DNA of 64,000 bases from Paracoccus seriniphilus (GCF_028553745.1 NZ_CP067129.1:354501-418500), one strand, 5' to 3'; positions 1-11,984 are shown, counted from the stretch's first letter. The notes: generated by a model not told the origin, from the sequence alone. Translations and numbers: made by a program.

Positions 1-273
1 CAGCACGGCCCAGCCTGCGGCAAGGGGACCGGCCGCGAAATGTGACCAGAAGGAGGGGTCGAACTTCATCCAGTAGCCGCCATGAATGAAGACGGCGAGT
101 CCGGCCACATCCCCGTCGGGCAGGAACAGGTCACTGCGGTCCATTTGACGCGGGGGATGCGCGGAACGAAATGCGGCGGCCTGTTCCTGCCAGCGCGGCG
201 GATATTGGGCGGCATCGGGAATATGCGCGCCATTGGCATAGGCATCGTCCCAATCGGTGACTTTGTAGAACAT
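1..273 (-). CDS. alpha/beta hydrolase, probable arylformamidase (N-terminal part)
   Basis: Partial gene: 91 codons are visible before the window edge. The start is the ATG at 273-271, preceded by GGAGAAG at a good distance. Residues 48-60 read VAGLAVFIHGGYW; HGGYW is the oxyanion-hole motif of the esterase/lipase alpha/beta hydrolases that includes arylformamidase (N-formylkynurenine to kynurenine). The nucleophile elbow and the rest of the catalytic triad lie outside the window. It diverges from kynU, the next enzyme but one of tryptophan breakdown, with 59 bp between the starts. Function is inferred from this motif plus context; another esterase is possible. Confidence 0.75.
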   Translation of the reverse strand, partial: MFYKVTDWDDAYANGAHIPDAAQYPPRWQEQAAAFRSAHPPRQMDRSDLFLPDGDVAGLAVFIHGGYWMKFDPSFWSHFAAGPLAAGWAVL

Positions 274-332
274 GAACTTCTCCTCTTTCGCGCAGCAGAA
301 CCCGCAGCTAGCTTTCGGTCAAGGGAGATGGA

Positions 333-1523
333 ATGATGACCGATTTCAGCAAGACACGGCAGGCTTTCGACCTGCCTGATGGGGTTACCTATCTGGACGG
401 CAATTCGCTGGGACCGATGCCTGTCGGAGCGGCGCAGCGGGTGGCGCGCATGATGACCGAGGAATGGTCTCAGATGCTGATCACGGGCTGGAACAAGGCC
501 GGTTGGTATACGCAGCCCCGGCGGGTCGCGGACCGGATTGCCCGGCTTGTCGGGGCCGGACCCGGGCAGGTGGTGATGGGCGACACCCTGTCGATCAAGG
601 TGTTTCAGGCTGTCAGCGCCGCGCGCGCCCTGCGCCCCGACCGGCGGGTGATCCTGTCGGATCGCGGGAATTTCCCTTCGGATCTTTACGTGGCGCAGGG
701 GCTTGCGCGGGCGGTCGATGCGGAATTGCGCGTGGTCGAACCCGAAGAGGTCGAGGCCGCGATCACCAAGGATATCGCCGTGCTGATGATCACCGAGGTG
801 GATTACCGCACCGGCCGTCGCCACGACATGAAGGCCCTGACCCGAAAAGCCCATGAGATGGGCGCCCTGACGGTCTGGGATCTGGCGCATTCGGCGGGGG
901 CAGTGGATGTCGCCTTGCTGGATGCGGATGCGGATTTCGCGGTGGGCTGCACTTATAAATATCTGAATGGCGGCCCCGGTTCACCGGCCTTTATCTGGAC
1001 CCATCCCCGCCATGCCGATGCGGCACAACCGATTCTTCAGGGCTGGATGGGGCATCGCGCGCCATTTGACTTCGATCTGGCATATCAGCCTGCCGCGGGC
1101 ATCGAGCGGATGCGCGTCGGCACACCGCCGGTCATCGCGCTGACGGCGCTGGATGCCGCGCTGGATGTCTGGGACGATGTGTCCCTGACGGATCTGCGCG
1201 CGCGCTCGATCGAACTGACACAGGCCTTCATTGCCGGGGTCGAGGCCAACTGTCCCGAGGTGGTTCTGCATTCACCGCGCGACCCGCAGCAGCGCGGGTC
1301 CCAGGTCGGGTTCCGTCATCCCCAAGCCTATGCGGTGATGCAGGCATTGATCGACCAGAAGATCATCGGTGACTTTCGCGCTCCGGATGTGCTGCGATTT
1401 GGCTTTGCGCCGCTTTACAATGGCTTGGACGATGTTGCGCGCGCCGTGGATGGCCTGACACGAATCTTGCGCGATCGCCTGTGGGATCGTGAAGATTATA
1501 TGCAACGCGCTGATGTGACGTAG
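333..1523 (+). CDS. kynU: kynureninase
   Basis: PLP-dependent hydrolase that splits L-kynurenine into anthranilate and alanine (or 3-hydroxykynurenine into 3-hydroxyanthranilate) in the cytoplasm. At 396 aa it has the usual family length. Visible features are YLDGNSLGP at residues 20-28 (substrate end), the PLP-contacting D183 and H186 in VWDLAHSAG, and the Schiff-base lysine K209 in CTYKYLNGGPGS. The first ATG at 333 follows AAGGGAG at 321-327; a second ATG at 336 is equally placed. It diverges from a formamidase-like hydrolase, which fits a small tryptophan-catabolic locus. Confidence 0.95.
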   Translation: MMTDFSKTRQAFDLPDGVTYLDGNSLGPMPVGAAQRVARMMTEEWSQMLITGWNKAGWYTQPRRVADRIARLVGAGPGQVVMGDTLSIKVFQAVSAARALRPDRRVILSDRGNFPSDLYVAQGLARAVDAELRVVEPEEVEAAITKDIAVLMITEVDYRTGRRHDMKALTRKAHEMGALTVWDLAHSAGAVDVALLDADADFAVGCTYKYLNGGPGSPAFIWTHPRHADAAQPILQGWMGHRAPFDFDLAYQPAAGIERMRVGTPPVIALTALDAALDVWDDVSLTDLRARSIELTQAFIAGVEANCPEVVLHSPRDPQQRGSQVGFRHPQAYAVMQALIDQKIIGDFRAPDVLRFGFAPLYNGLDDVARAVDGLTRILRDRLWDREDYMQRADVT

Positions 1524-1586
1524 GGTCACAAGGCTTTCATATCGATACTTTCTGGCTCAGAAGTCTTTTACCGGGGAGTATTCGAC

Positions 1587-2648
1587 ATGATGGCATTTCG
1601 TATTGTTGCAACAGGTCTGGCTCTGCTCTGTGCTAGCCCGCTTCATGCAGACGACGAGGCGATCCGGGTAGAGATTGCCAAGGCGTCGCTGGAGCCGTTG
1701 CGCCTGCAGCTTGAACTCTCGGGCACCATCGAGGCGCTGGATACGATCGAGCTGAGCTTTCGTCAAAGCGGGCGCGTCACCGATGTGCTGGTCGAAGAAG
1801 GAGACCGGATCACCGCCGGACAGGTTCTGGCACGGCTTGATTCCGTGCAGCAGGATCAGGCGCTGAAAGTGGCCCAGGCCAGCCTGGAAGCCGCGCTGGC
1901 ATCTCAGGCGCAGACGCAGCAGGCCTATGACCGGGCAATTGCCATGCTGGCACGCGGCGTCGGGACGCGCGCCGCCCGTGACAGCGCCGAAGAGGCCTAT
2001 TCGGAGGCAACCGGTGCCGTTCAGCGCGCCGAAAGTGCCGTTGATCAGGCCCGGCGTGCGGTCGAGGACACCGTGCTGGTCGCACCGGAAGACGCCGTCG
2101 TGACCATGCGCGACATCGCCCCCGGCCAGATCGTCGCGGCTGCGCAGACTGCGTTGACACTGGCGACCCTGGACGGGCTGGAGGCGGTGTTCATGGCCCC
2201 CGATCAGCCCGAATTGCGCAATGCCATGGGGCAGGAGGTCATGCTCAGGACCATTGATATCGACCGCGCCGAGATGGTCGGTCATGTCACCGAAATCGCC
2301 CCGCTGGTGGACCCGGATACCGGGACCGTCACCGTCAAGGCTCGGATCGCGGGCCTGTTCCAGAATACGAATTTGCTGGGCTCGGCAGTGCGTGGTCGCA
2401 TGTATGTCACCCGAGAGGAGGGGATTGCGATTCCCTGGACCGCCCTGATGCGCAGCGGGGACCATCCCGCCGTCTGGGTGGTGGATGGGCAGAACCGGGT
2501 TCATCTGACGCCGGTGACCATCCAGCATTTTTCGAATGGAACGGTGTTCCTGTCTGATGGCCTGAGCGAAGGGCAGAGCGTTGTCGCCGGCGGGTCACAG
2601 CTCATGTATCCCGGCCGAAGGGTCCAGAGCATGGAGGATGACCGTTGA
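1587..2648 (+). CDS. RND efflux periplasmic adaptor subunit (first of two)
   Basis: 353-aa membrane-fusion protein of the HlyD/AcrA type that bridges an inner-membrane RND pump and an outer-membrane channel. It has an N-terminal signal peptide ending about residue 22 (LHADD), a beta-barrel/lipoyl half-motif around GRVTDVLVEEGDRI (about residues 59-72), an alanine- and glutamine-rich coiled-coil hairpin (about 85-155), then a barrel and membrane-proximal domain (VDPDTGTVTVKARI). GGGGAG-like spacing (GGGGAG at 1573-1578) supports the ATG at 1587. The stop overlaps the start of a second adaptor, which overlaps the pump, so the three are translationally coupled. Confidence 0.88.
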   Translation: MMAFRIVATGLALLCASPLHADDEAIRVEIAKASLEPLRLQLELSGTIEALDTIELSFRQSGRVTDVLVEEGDRITAGQVLARLDSVQQDQALKVAQASLEAALASQAQTQQAYDRAIAMLARGVGTRAARDSAEEAYSEATGAVQRAESAVDQARRAVEDTVLVAPEDAVVTMRDIAPGQIVAAAQTALTLATLDGLEAVFMAPDQPELRNAMGQEVMLRTIDIDRAEMVGHVTEIAPLVDPDTGTVTVKARIAGLFQNTNLLGSAVRGRMYVTREEGIAIPWTALMRSGDHPAVWVVDGQNRVHLTPVTIQHFSNGTVFLSDGLSEGQSVVAGGSQLMYPGRRVQSMEDDR

Positions 2649-3751
2649 AGCTGCGCGAACTGCTTTGCATTGTGGTGGCTGGTCTTGGGCTGGCCGCGCC
2701 CGCCTCGGCGCTGTCCCTGCCATCCTGGCTGACTGGACATGAAGAGGCCGTCGCCGAGATGAAACCGCGTCCGGTGGTGACGGAAATCCTGCAGGATACC
2801 GATGAGGATACCCGCTGGGTGCCCGGCATCATCGCGTCGAAGACCCAGGTGGACATGGCCTTCCAGACGCTTGGCCGCATGGTCGAGCGCAAGGTTGATC
2901 TGGGGGCGCGCGTGACCAAGGGGCAGGTGCTGGCCGAGCTAGCGATCGAGGATCTTCAGGCCAATACCCGTGCAGCCCAGGCGGCGCTGGATTCGGCGAA
3001 GGTGCAGTTGAGCACCGCGCGCAGCACGCTGGAACGGACCGAGGCGCTGGTTGCTCGCAACGTGGCCTCGGATGCGCAGTTGGAGCAGGCGCAACGTGCC
3101 GCCGCCTCTGCCGCCGCCGCCGTCGCGCAGGCGGAATCGGAACTGATACAGGCCAAGGATGCGGAAGGATTTGCCACCATGACGGCCCCGTTTTCCGGTG
3201 TCGTCAGCGCAGTTTACGAGGCAGCAGGCGCCGTGGTCGGGGCAGGGGCGCCGGTGTTGCAATTGTCGGCCGAGGATCAGCGCGAGGTGGTCATAGACCT
3301 GCCCGAGACAGCCTTGGCCGGACTTCCGGACGATGTGGCCTTCACCGTATGGCAGCGCAATGATCCCGACCACCGGGTGCCTGCCGTTCTGGACCGGATT
3401 GACCCGATGGCCGATACCGCCACCCGGACGCGGCGCCTGTATCTGTCCCTGCCTGCGGATACGACATTCCGCCTGGGGGCCCTGGTCCGCGCACGGCTGG
3501 GCACTGAAACGGCACCGGTACTGACCGTGGCCTCCGAGGCGGTCGTGCATCACGATGACCGCAGCTTCGTCTGGTGTGTGCTGCGCGAGGGCGACAGCGC
3601 CTATGTCACGGCGGTTGATGTCACTCCTGGTCCGGAAATACAGGGGCGCGTCGTGGTCACATCGGGACTGAAGGCTGGCGACGAGGTTGTGATCAGGGGC
3701 GTCAATTCCTTGCATGAAGGTCAGCCTGTCGGGCGGAGGGTCAAACCGTGA
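2645..3751 (+). CDS. RND efflux periplasmic adaptor subunit (second of two)
   Basis: 368-aa membrane-fusion protein. The predicted start is a TTG at 2645 overlapping the previous stop, with GGAGG at 2634-2638. Signal peptide residues 1-23 end in APASA. There is a long alanine-rich coiled coil (about residues 105-170) flanked by lipoyl halves (KVDLGARVTKGQVLAEL and TAPFSGVVSAVYEAAGAVVGAG), then a beta-barrel. It differs clearly from the first adaptor, so the pair is not a recent tandem copy. One pump with two adaptors is known from TriABC of Pseudomonas, where both adaptors are needed. The substrate cannot be read from sequence. Confidence 0.88.
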   Translation: MKLRELLCIVVAGLGLAAPASALSLPSWLTGHEEAVAEMKPRPVVTEILQDTDEDTRWVPGIIASKTQVDMAFQTLGRMVERKVDLGARVTKGQVLAELAIEDLQANTRAAQAALDSAKVQLSTARSTLERTEALVARNVASDAQLEQAQRAAASAAAAVAQAESELIQAKDAEGFATMTAPFSGVVSAVYEAAGAVVGAGAPVLQLSAEDQREVVIDLPETALAGLPDDVAFTVWQRNDPDHRVPAVLDRIDPMADTATRTRRLYLSLPADTTFRLGALVRARLGTETAPVLTVASEAVVHHDDRSFVWCVLREGDSAYVTAVDVTPGPEIQGRVVVTSGLKAGDEVVIRGVNSLHEGQPVGRRVKP

Positions 3752-6700
3752 AGAAATTCAATCTGTCTGACTGGGCCCTGAAACATCGCAGTTTCGTCTG
3801 GTTCCTGCTGATCGTCTCGATGATCGCAGGGGCGATCAGCTATGCCAATCTGGGACGCGAAGAAGACCCGAATTTCACCATCAAGGTCATGGTCATCGGC
3901 GCGGCCTTGCCGGGGGCGACGGTTGAAGAGACGCTCAAGCAGGTCACGACCCGCATCGAGACCAAGCTGGAGGAACTGGACGAGCTGGATTTCACCCGCT
4001 CGGTGACTTCGGCAGGGCAATCGATCGTCTATGTCGAATTGCTGCCGACCACGCGCAGCGCCGATGTGCCGGAAATCTGGAAGCGCGTGCGGCACATGAT
4101 GTCGGATATTGAGCCCGATTTTCCTCAGGAGTTTGCCGGTTTTCAGTTTAACGACGATTTCGGTGATGTCTTCGGAAACATCTATGCCTTTACCGCGGAT
4201 GGTTTCACCCCGCGCGAATTGCGCGACCGTGTCGATGCGATTCGCAAACGGGTCGCCGCACTGGATGCGGCGGGGAAAACCGTCCTGCTTGGTGAGCAGG
4301 AAGAGGAAATCCATCTGGAGTTTTCGGCCGAACGGCTTGCGGCCCTTGGTCTCAGCCAGCAGCAGGTCATGGCGACATTGGCCACCCAGAACGCCATCTC
4401 GCCATCCGGGGTCATCCAGTCCGGCCCCGAGCGGGTGCTGATCCGCGTCGGCGGGCAGTTCAGCGATGCCTCGGCCCTTGAGGCCGTCAATCTGCGCGTG
4501 GGCGAACGGTTCTTCAATCTGACCGATGTGGCCTCGGTCCGGCGCGGCTACAAGGATCCGCCGGATTCGCTGTTTCGCTATAATGGCAAGCCGGCCATCG
4601 GCCTGCAGATCGGCATGCGGGAGGGCGAGAACATCCTGCAGTTCGGCGCGGAACTGGATGCGCTGATGGAGGAGGTCGCCGCCGATCTGCCGGTGGGGAT
4701 CGAAATGGCCAAGATCGCCGATCAGCCACATGTGGTGGATCACGCCGTGGGCCATTTCGTGCAGGCCCTGGCCGAGGCCGTCATCATCGTCCTGCTTGTC
4801 AGCTTCATCAGCCTTGGGGTGCGCGCGGGCTTTGTCGTGACCCTGACCATTCCGCTGGTTCTTGCGATCACATTTGTGATTCTGGACGTCTATGGCATTA
4901 CGCTGCAGCGGATTTCGCTGGGGGCGCTGATCATCGCATTGGGATTGCTGGTGGATGATGCCATGATCGCGATCGAAACGATGATCTCGCGGCTGGAGCT
5001 TGGCGAGACGCTGGAAAATGCCGCAAGCTACGCCTGGACCTCGATTGCATTTCCGATGCTGACCGGGACATTGGTGACTGTGGCGGGCTTCATTCCCATC
5101 GGGCTGAACAGCTCCGCCGCGGGCGAATTCACCTTTTCGCTGTTCGTCGTCATCGCCGTGTCGCTGTTGATCTCGTGGATCGTGGCGGTGCTGTTCGCAC
5201 CTTTGCTGGGTGTGACCTTCCTGTCGTCCAGAATGGCCCATCACGAGCACAAGGCCGGTTGGCTGCGGCGGCGCTTTCACGGGCTTCTGCTTTGGGCGAT
5301 GGACTTCAAATGGACGACAATCGGCGTCACATTGCTGCTGTTCGCGATTGCGGTTTTCGGCATGCGTTTCGTCGAACAGCAGTTCTTTCCGACCTCGGAC
5401 CGGACCGAGGTCATCATTGACGTCAACGAACGTCAGAACGCCTCCATTGCCAAGACCCGCGCGGATATGGATCGGCTTGAGGCCTATCTTGCGAATGACG
5501 ACGATGTGCTCTTCTGGTCCTCATATGTCGGCAGCGGCGCGCCGCGCTTCGTGCTGTCGATGGATGTCCCGACACCGGGGGTGCATATGGGGCAAATCAT
5601 CATTCAGACCCCGGATCTGGCCGCACGTGACCGGATCAAGGCGCGTTTGAACGAGCTGGCCGATACGGAATTCGCCGGAGTCGATCTGTATGTGAAGAAT
5701 CTCGAGATCGGCCCCCCCGTCGGCAAGCCGGTTCAGTATCGAGTCAGCGCCCCCGATGCCGATGCGGCACGCGATGCGGCATCCGGATTGGCGGCGGTTC
5801 TGGCGACCGAGCCGCGGCTGAGCGACATATCCCTGGATTGGAATGAACCGGCGCGGGTTGTCCGGCTGGATGTCGATCAGGATCAGGCCCGGCAGTTGGG
5901 GGTATCAAGCGCGGATATCGCCGACTCGCTCTCGGTGCTGTTCTCGGGCAAGACGGTCACGCAGCTGCGCGATGACATCTATCTGATCGATGTCATCGCG
6001 CGTGGTGCGGATACCGACAGGGAATCTCTGGACTCGATCCGCAATCTGCAATTGCCCATGGGCGACGGGCAGAGCATCCCGCTGACAGCGCTGGTTGGTT
6101 TGCATTACGACACCGAACAGCCCCTTATCCTGCAACGCGACGGCCTGCCGACGGTGACCGTCAAGGCCGCCATAGCCGGCAAGGATCAGCCCGCGACGCT
6201 GGTCAGCGCGCTGGCCGATCGGGTCGCCGAATATGCCGCGTCCCTGCCTCCTTCTGTGCATGTCGAGGTCGGCGGAACCGTGGAAAGCTCGGCTGACAGT
6301 CAGGCGCCTATCGCGGCAGTGGTCCCCGTCATGCTGCTGATCATGGCGGTTCTGGTGATGGCACAGATGCAAAGCTTCCGCCTGTCGCTGATCGTCTTTG
6401 CCGCCGCACCTCTTGGACTGATCGGCGTGGTGGCGGTGCTGGTCCCCTTCGGCGTTCCGATGGGCTTTGTCGCGATCCTCGGGATCCTGGCGCTGATCGG
6501 GATACTGATCCGCAATTCGGTCATTCTGGTTCATGAAATCGAGGTATTGCTGGAAAAAGGCCGCAGCAAATGGGATGCGGTGTTCGAGGCCTCGGACAGT
6601 CGTGCTCGTCCGATTCTGCTGACGGCAGCGGCCGCGTCACTGGCGCTGATCCCGATTTCGCGGCAGGTGTTCTGGGGGCCAATGGCATTCGCCATGATGG

Positions 6701-6816
6701 GGGGGATCATCGCCGGGACGCTGATCACGCTTGTCTTCGTGCCTGCGCTCTATTGTGCGGTGTTCAACGTGCACCGCCCTTCGAAAGATAGGCGGCCGCA
6801 GCGTGCGGTCACATAA
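3748..6816 (+). CDS. RND efflux pump, inner-membrane permease subunit
   Basis: 1022-aa resistance-nodulation-division transporter of the AcrB/MexB superfamily, which uses the proton gradient to export substrates from the periplasm and inner membrane. The start is a GTG at 3748, overlapping the adaptor stop by 4 bp (GTGA). It shows a TM1 segment near residues 15-33, a first large periplasmic loop, a TM block with the proton-relay pair D403-D404 in LGLLVDDAMIAIE, a second periplasmic loop and a final TM block with GILIRNSVILVHEIE. No outer-membrane factor gene follows, so a TolC-like channel encoded elsewhere must complete the system. After it lie 179 bp without a clear terminator. Confidence 0.93.
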   Translation: MKKFNLSDWALKHRSFVWFLLIVSMIAGAISYANLGREEDPNFTIKVMVIGAALPGATVEETLKQVTTRIETKLEELDELDFTRSVTSAGQSIVYVELLPTTRSADVPEIWKRVRHMMSDIEPDFPQEFAGFQFNDDFGDVFGNIYAFTADGFTPRELRDRVDAIRKRVAALDAAGKTVLLGEQEEEIHLEFSAERLAALGLSQQQVMATLATQNAISPSGVIQSGPERVLIRVGGQFSDASALEAVNLRVGERFFNLTDVASVRRGYKDPPDSLFRYNGKPAIGLQIGMREGENILQFGAELDALMEEVAADLPVGIEMAKIADQPHVVDHAVGHFVQALAEAVIIVLLVSFISLGVRAGFVVTLTIPLVLAITFVILDVYGITLQRISLGALIIALGLLVDDAMIAIETMISRLELGETLENAASYAWTSIAFPMLTGTLVTVAGFIPIGLNSSAAGEFTFSLFVVIAVSLLISWIVAVLFAPLLGVTFLSSRMAHHEHKAGWLRRRFHGLLLWAMDFKWTTIGVTLLLFAIAVFGMRFVEQQFFPTSDRTEVIIDVNERQNASIAKTRADMDRLEAYLANDDDVLFWSSYVGSGAPRFVLSMDVPTPGVHMGQIIIQTPDLAARDRIKARLNELADTEFAGVDLYVKNLEIGPPVGKPVQYRVSAPDADAARDAASGLAAVLATEPRLSDISLDWNEPARVVRLDVDQDQARQLGVSSADIADSLSVLFSGKTVTQLRDDIYLIDVIARGADTDRESLDSIRNLQLPMGDGQSIPLTALVGLHYDTEQPLILQRDGLPTVTVKAAIAGKDQPATLVSALADRVAEYAASLPPSVHVEVGGTVESSADSQAPIAAVVPVMLLIMAVLVMAQMQSFRLSLIVFAAAPLGLIGVVAVLVPFGVPMGFVAILGILALIGILIRNSVILVHEIEVLLEKGRSKWDAVFEASDSRARPILLTAAAASLALIPISRQVFWGPMAFAMMGGIIAGTLITLVFVPALYCAVFNVHRPSKDRRPQRAVT

Positions 6817-6995
6817 CGGTCAGGGTCCGGGCCATCCGTAGCTCTGGTCTGCGGCGCCGCCCGTGTGCAACCGTTCCGGTGGTGACAGGCTTGGCGGCAC
6901 CGCCATCGCGGGACGCAATCTCCCACGCAAAGCCAGCTTTGCGCGGGAACCCGGATGAAACAGCCGGGGGCTGTTAAGACATTTGGGGCGCGCGC

Positions 6996-7502
6996 CTAGC
7001 CGGTCGCGCTTCGTTGAGGCAGCACCCAATCCGGACGGGGGAAATGGCATGTATAGCCATTGGGCAGGCGCTGCAGGTAGTCCTGATGTTCCGGTTCGGC
7101 TTCCCAGAAGTCGCCAACGGGTTCGACCTCGGTGACCACACGGCCCGGCCAGCGGCCCGAGGCTTCGACATCCGCGATGGTGTCCAGCGCGATCCGATGC
7201 TGGGTTTCATCCGTGTAATAGATGGCCGAGCGATAGCTTTTCCCGACATCATTGCCCTGCCGATCGCGTGTCGTCGGGTCATGGATCTGGAAAAAGAACT
7301 CCAGAAGTCGCCGGTAGCTGATCCTGTCCGGGTCAAAGCTGATTTCGATGCCTTCGGCATGGGTGCCGTGATTGCGATAGGTGGCATGGGGCACATCGCC
7401 ACCTGTATAGCCGACACGCGTCGAGATCACGCCGGGAAGACGGCGGATCAGGTCCTGCATGCCCCAGAAACATCCGCCGGCAAGAACTGCCCGTTCCGTC
7501 AT
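6996..7502 (-). CDS. msrA: peptide-methionine (S)-S-oxide reductase
   Basis: 168-aa MsrA, which repairs the S-epimer of methionine sulfoxide in proteins. The catalytic motif GGCFWG is at residues 9-14 with the nucleophile C11. [15 protein letters not shown] and FFQIHDPTT are further conserved blocks. It starts one base after the msrB stop (7504), so msrB and msrA form a minus-strand operon that covers both sulfoxide epimers. No resolving-cysteine motif is visible near the C terminus (ends LPQRSATG), so regeneration is probably by direct thioredoxin attack on C11. Confidence 0.96.
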   Translation of the reverse strand: MTERAVLAGGCFWGMQDLIRRLPGVISTRVGYTGGDVPHATYRNHGTHAEGIEISFDPDRISYRRLLEFFFQIHDPTTRDRQGNDVGKSYRSAIYYTDETQHRIALDTIADVEASGRWPGRVVTEVEPVGDFWEAEPEHQDYLQRLPNGYTCHFPRPDWVLPQRSATG

Positions 7503-7503
7503 G

Positions 7504-7944
7504 TCAGGACTCCTCGACCTGGTTCAGATAGGCTCCATAGCCTTCGGCTTCCATGCGATCCCTGGGCACAAAGCGTAGTGAAGCCGAGTTGATGCAATAA
7601 CGCAGGCCACCTGCCTCTGGCGGACCATCGGGAAACACATGCCCAAGGTGGCTGTCGCCATGTTTCGAGCGCACCTCGACACGCGTCATGCCATGCGACC
7701 GATCTTGATGCTCGGTGATCATGTCGTCGATCGGTTTGGTAAAGGCGGGCCAGCCGCAGCCGGAATTGTATTTCGCCGACGAGGCAAAGAGCGGCTCTCC
7801 AGAGACGACATCAACATAGATTCCGGGCTCGAAATGATGGTCGTATTCGCCCGTGAAGGCGCGCTCCGTGCCGTTTTCCTGCGTGACGCGATATTGTTCC
7901 GGGGTCAGGCGGGCGATGGCCTCCTGAGATTTCCGATAGGGCAT
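7504..7944 (-). CDS. msrB: peptide-methionine (R)-S-oxide reductase
   Basis: 146-aa MsrB for R-methionine sulfoxide. The catalytic cysteine is C117 in [12 protein letters not shown] and a probable resolving cysteine is C63 in NSGCGWPAF. The two CXXC pairs that bind structural zinc in many MsrB proteins are absent; C63 and C117 are the only cysteines, so this is a zinc-free form. Conserved [10 protein letters not shown] (about 95-104) completes the active site. It is the first gene of the msrB-msrA pair. A strong inverted repeat lies just upstream (7963-8001). Confidence 0.96.
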   Translation of the reverse strand: MPYRKSQEAIARLTPEQYRVTQENGTERAFTGEYDHHFEPGIYVDVVSGEPLFASSAKYNSGCGWPAFTKPIDDMITEHQDRSHGMTRVEVRSKHGDSHLGHVFPDGPPEAGGLRYCINSASLRFVPRDRMEAEGYGAYLNQVEES

Positions 7945-7962
7945 GTCTGCCTCCGCAAGTCA

Positions 7963-8001
7963 GTTCCTGTTCGCATCCTTATATGGGGATGCGGCAGGAA
8001 C
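7963..8001. repeat. nested inverted repeat between nitronate monooxygenase and msrB
   Basis: Two stacked 7-bp perfect arms: GTTCCTG (7963-7969) with CAGGAAC (7995-8001), and inside it CGCATCC (7972-7978) with GGATGCG (7987-7993), around an 8-base loop. It begins 19 bp upstream of the msrB start and 9 bp after the end of the nitronate monooxygenase gene. On the transcribed minus strand there is no T-run after the stem. It could be a factor-assisted terminator, a processing hairpin, or an operator/leader for msrBA. Confidence 0.5.
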
Positions 8002-8010
8002 AACCAAAGG

Positions 8011-8976
8011 TCAGGCCAGCAATGACTCTCTGGCCTGTTGATACTCTTGTGCCAGACGGTCGATTCTTGCGCTGACGGGCAGGATCTCGTGGATGGCACC
8101 AATTCCCTGTCCGGCGCCGTAAATCTGGCTCCAGGCCTTGGGCTTCCCCGAGGCGTCACTGAAATTCATCGAGGACGCCTCGGCGCTGTCCAGATTGTCG
8201 GGGTCCAGCCCGGCATTGCGGATCGAGGGGGCGAGATAATTTCCGGAAACCCCGGTGAACTGCGAGGATGTGACGATATCCATCGCGCCACTGTCGCAGA
8301 TCATCTGCTTGTAGGCCGGGTCGGCATTGGCCTCTTCTGTGGCGATGAAGGGGCTGCCGATATAGGCCAGATCGGCGCCCATGGCCTGGGCGGCCAGAAC
8401 CGCGCGACCGGTTGCAATGGCTCCCGACAGCAGAAGCGGGCCATCGAACCAGTCGCGGATTTCCTGGATCAGCGCAAAGGGCGATTGCGCGCCGGCGTGG
8501 CCGCCCGCGCCTGCAGCCACCGCAATCAGCCCATCCGCGCCCTTGTCGATGGCCTTGCGGGCAAATTTGTTGTTGATGACATCATGCAGGGCGATGCCGC
8601 CACAATCATGTGCGGCCTCATTGACCTCGGGGCGGGCTCCAAGCGAGGTGATCCAGATCGGCACCCTGTGGCGGTGGCAGATCTCGATATCGCGCTGCAG
8701 GCGCGCATTGCTGCGATGCACGATCTGGTTGACCGCGAAGGGGGCGGCGGGCTGATCGGGATTGGCCTGATTGTGCCGGTCCAGTTCTTCCGAGATGCGC
8801 GTCAGCCAGATGTCCAGCAGCGGCGTATCGCCCCTGTCCTCGCGGGCATTGAGTGCGGGAAAGCTGCCGACGATCCCGGCCTTGCATTGGGCGATGACCA
8901 GTTCCGGGCCCGAGACAATGAACATCGGTGCGGCAACGACCGGGATCCGCAGCCTTTGCAGGACAGGTGGCAACAT
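8011..8976 (-). CDS. nitronate monooxygenase (2-nitropropane dioxygenase family)
   Basis: 321-aa FMN-dependent TIM-barrel enzyme that oxidises nitronates such as propionate 3-nitronate to the aldehyde or oxo acid plus nitrite. Typical motifs are the N-terminal RIPVVAAPMF (residues 10-19), the central AAGAGGHAG with the likely catalytic histidine, LLSGAIATGRAVLAA and GADLAYIGSPFIAT (phosphate-binding end of the barrel). It is transcribed in the same direction as msrBA, after clpB and its terminator. The family also contains enoyl reductases, but the short form with GGHAG fits nitronate monooxygenase. Confidence 0.88.
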   Translation of the reverse strand: MLPPVLQRLRIPVVAAPMFIVSGPELVIAQCKAGIVGSFPALNAREDRGDTPLLDIWLTRISEELDRHNQANPDQPAAPFAVNQIVHRSNARLQRDIEICHRHRVPIWITSLGARPEVNEAAHDCGGIALHDVINNKFARKAIDKGADGLIAVAAGAGGHAGAQSPFALIQEIRDWFDGPLLLSGAIATGRAVLAAQAMGADLAYIGSPFIATEEANADPAYKQMICDSGAMDIVTSSQFTGVSGNYLAPSIRNAGLDPDNLDSAEASSMNFSDASGKPKAWSQIYGAGQGIGAIHEILPVSARIDRLAQEYQQARESLLA

Positions 8977-9086
8977 GAGTTTCTCCCCTCTGGTTCGAGG
9001 CGAGGATGGCGCGAGATCCGGTCATGGACAATGGGTAACGCGGCGACAGATGCGCGCTCACGCATGTGGGCGGGCATGGGGCAGGG

Positions 9087-9113
9087 AAAAACCCCGGCCA
9101 CAAGGGCCGGGGT
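9087..9113 (-). terminator. intrinsic terminator of clpB
   Basis: Read on the minus strand: a 9-bp GC-rich stem ACCCCGGCC/GGCCGGGGT with a 5-base loop, followed by a run of five T. It starts 9 bp after the clpB stop codon. Confidence 0.9.
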
Positions 9114-9121
9114 CCGTCATG

Positions 9122-11761
<2,640 letters not shown>

Positions 11762-11839
11762 CGGCAAATCTCCTTTTCACTAGCCCCCGCATCGCGAACG
11801 CCCTGTTGCGGCACGTTCCCTTCCGGGTCTTTATATACG

Positions 11840-11867
11840 AAATGGGGCAGTTCAGGGGTGTTTCAAG
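11840..11867 (-). promoter_or_regulatory. heat-shock (sigma-32/RpoH) promoter of clpB
   Basis: On the minus strand CTTGAAA (11867-11861), a 13-base spacer, then CCCCATTT (11847-11840). Both boxes match the RpoH consensus (CTTGAAA, 13-17 bases, CCCCATnT) essentially exactly. The -10 box ends 78 bp upstream of the clpB ATG. Heat-shock control of clpB is the established pattern in proteobacteria. Confidence 0.92.
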
Positions 11868-11984
11868 GCCATATGCGGCGATCTGCCGCTGTTTCCGGGC
11901 ATGCAGCCCTTGATCCTGACCGGGCCTTTTTTTGCTTCGCGCGGCATGCAATACAGCCGCCGGAACATGACCTCGGAGGCAAGC

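Noticed and set aside
3721..5280. Long minus-strand frame inside the RND pump gene
   Set aside because: Same mirror-frame composition, no family motif, and the pump is unambiguous.
6817..6995. Small gene or terminator after the RND pump
   Set aside because: Short frames there lack ribosome-binding sites and recognisable products, and no stem followed by a T-run was found.
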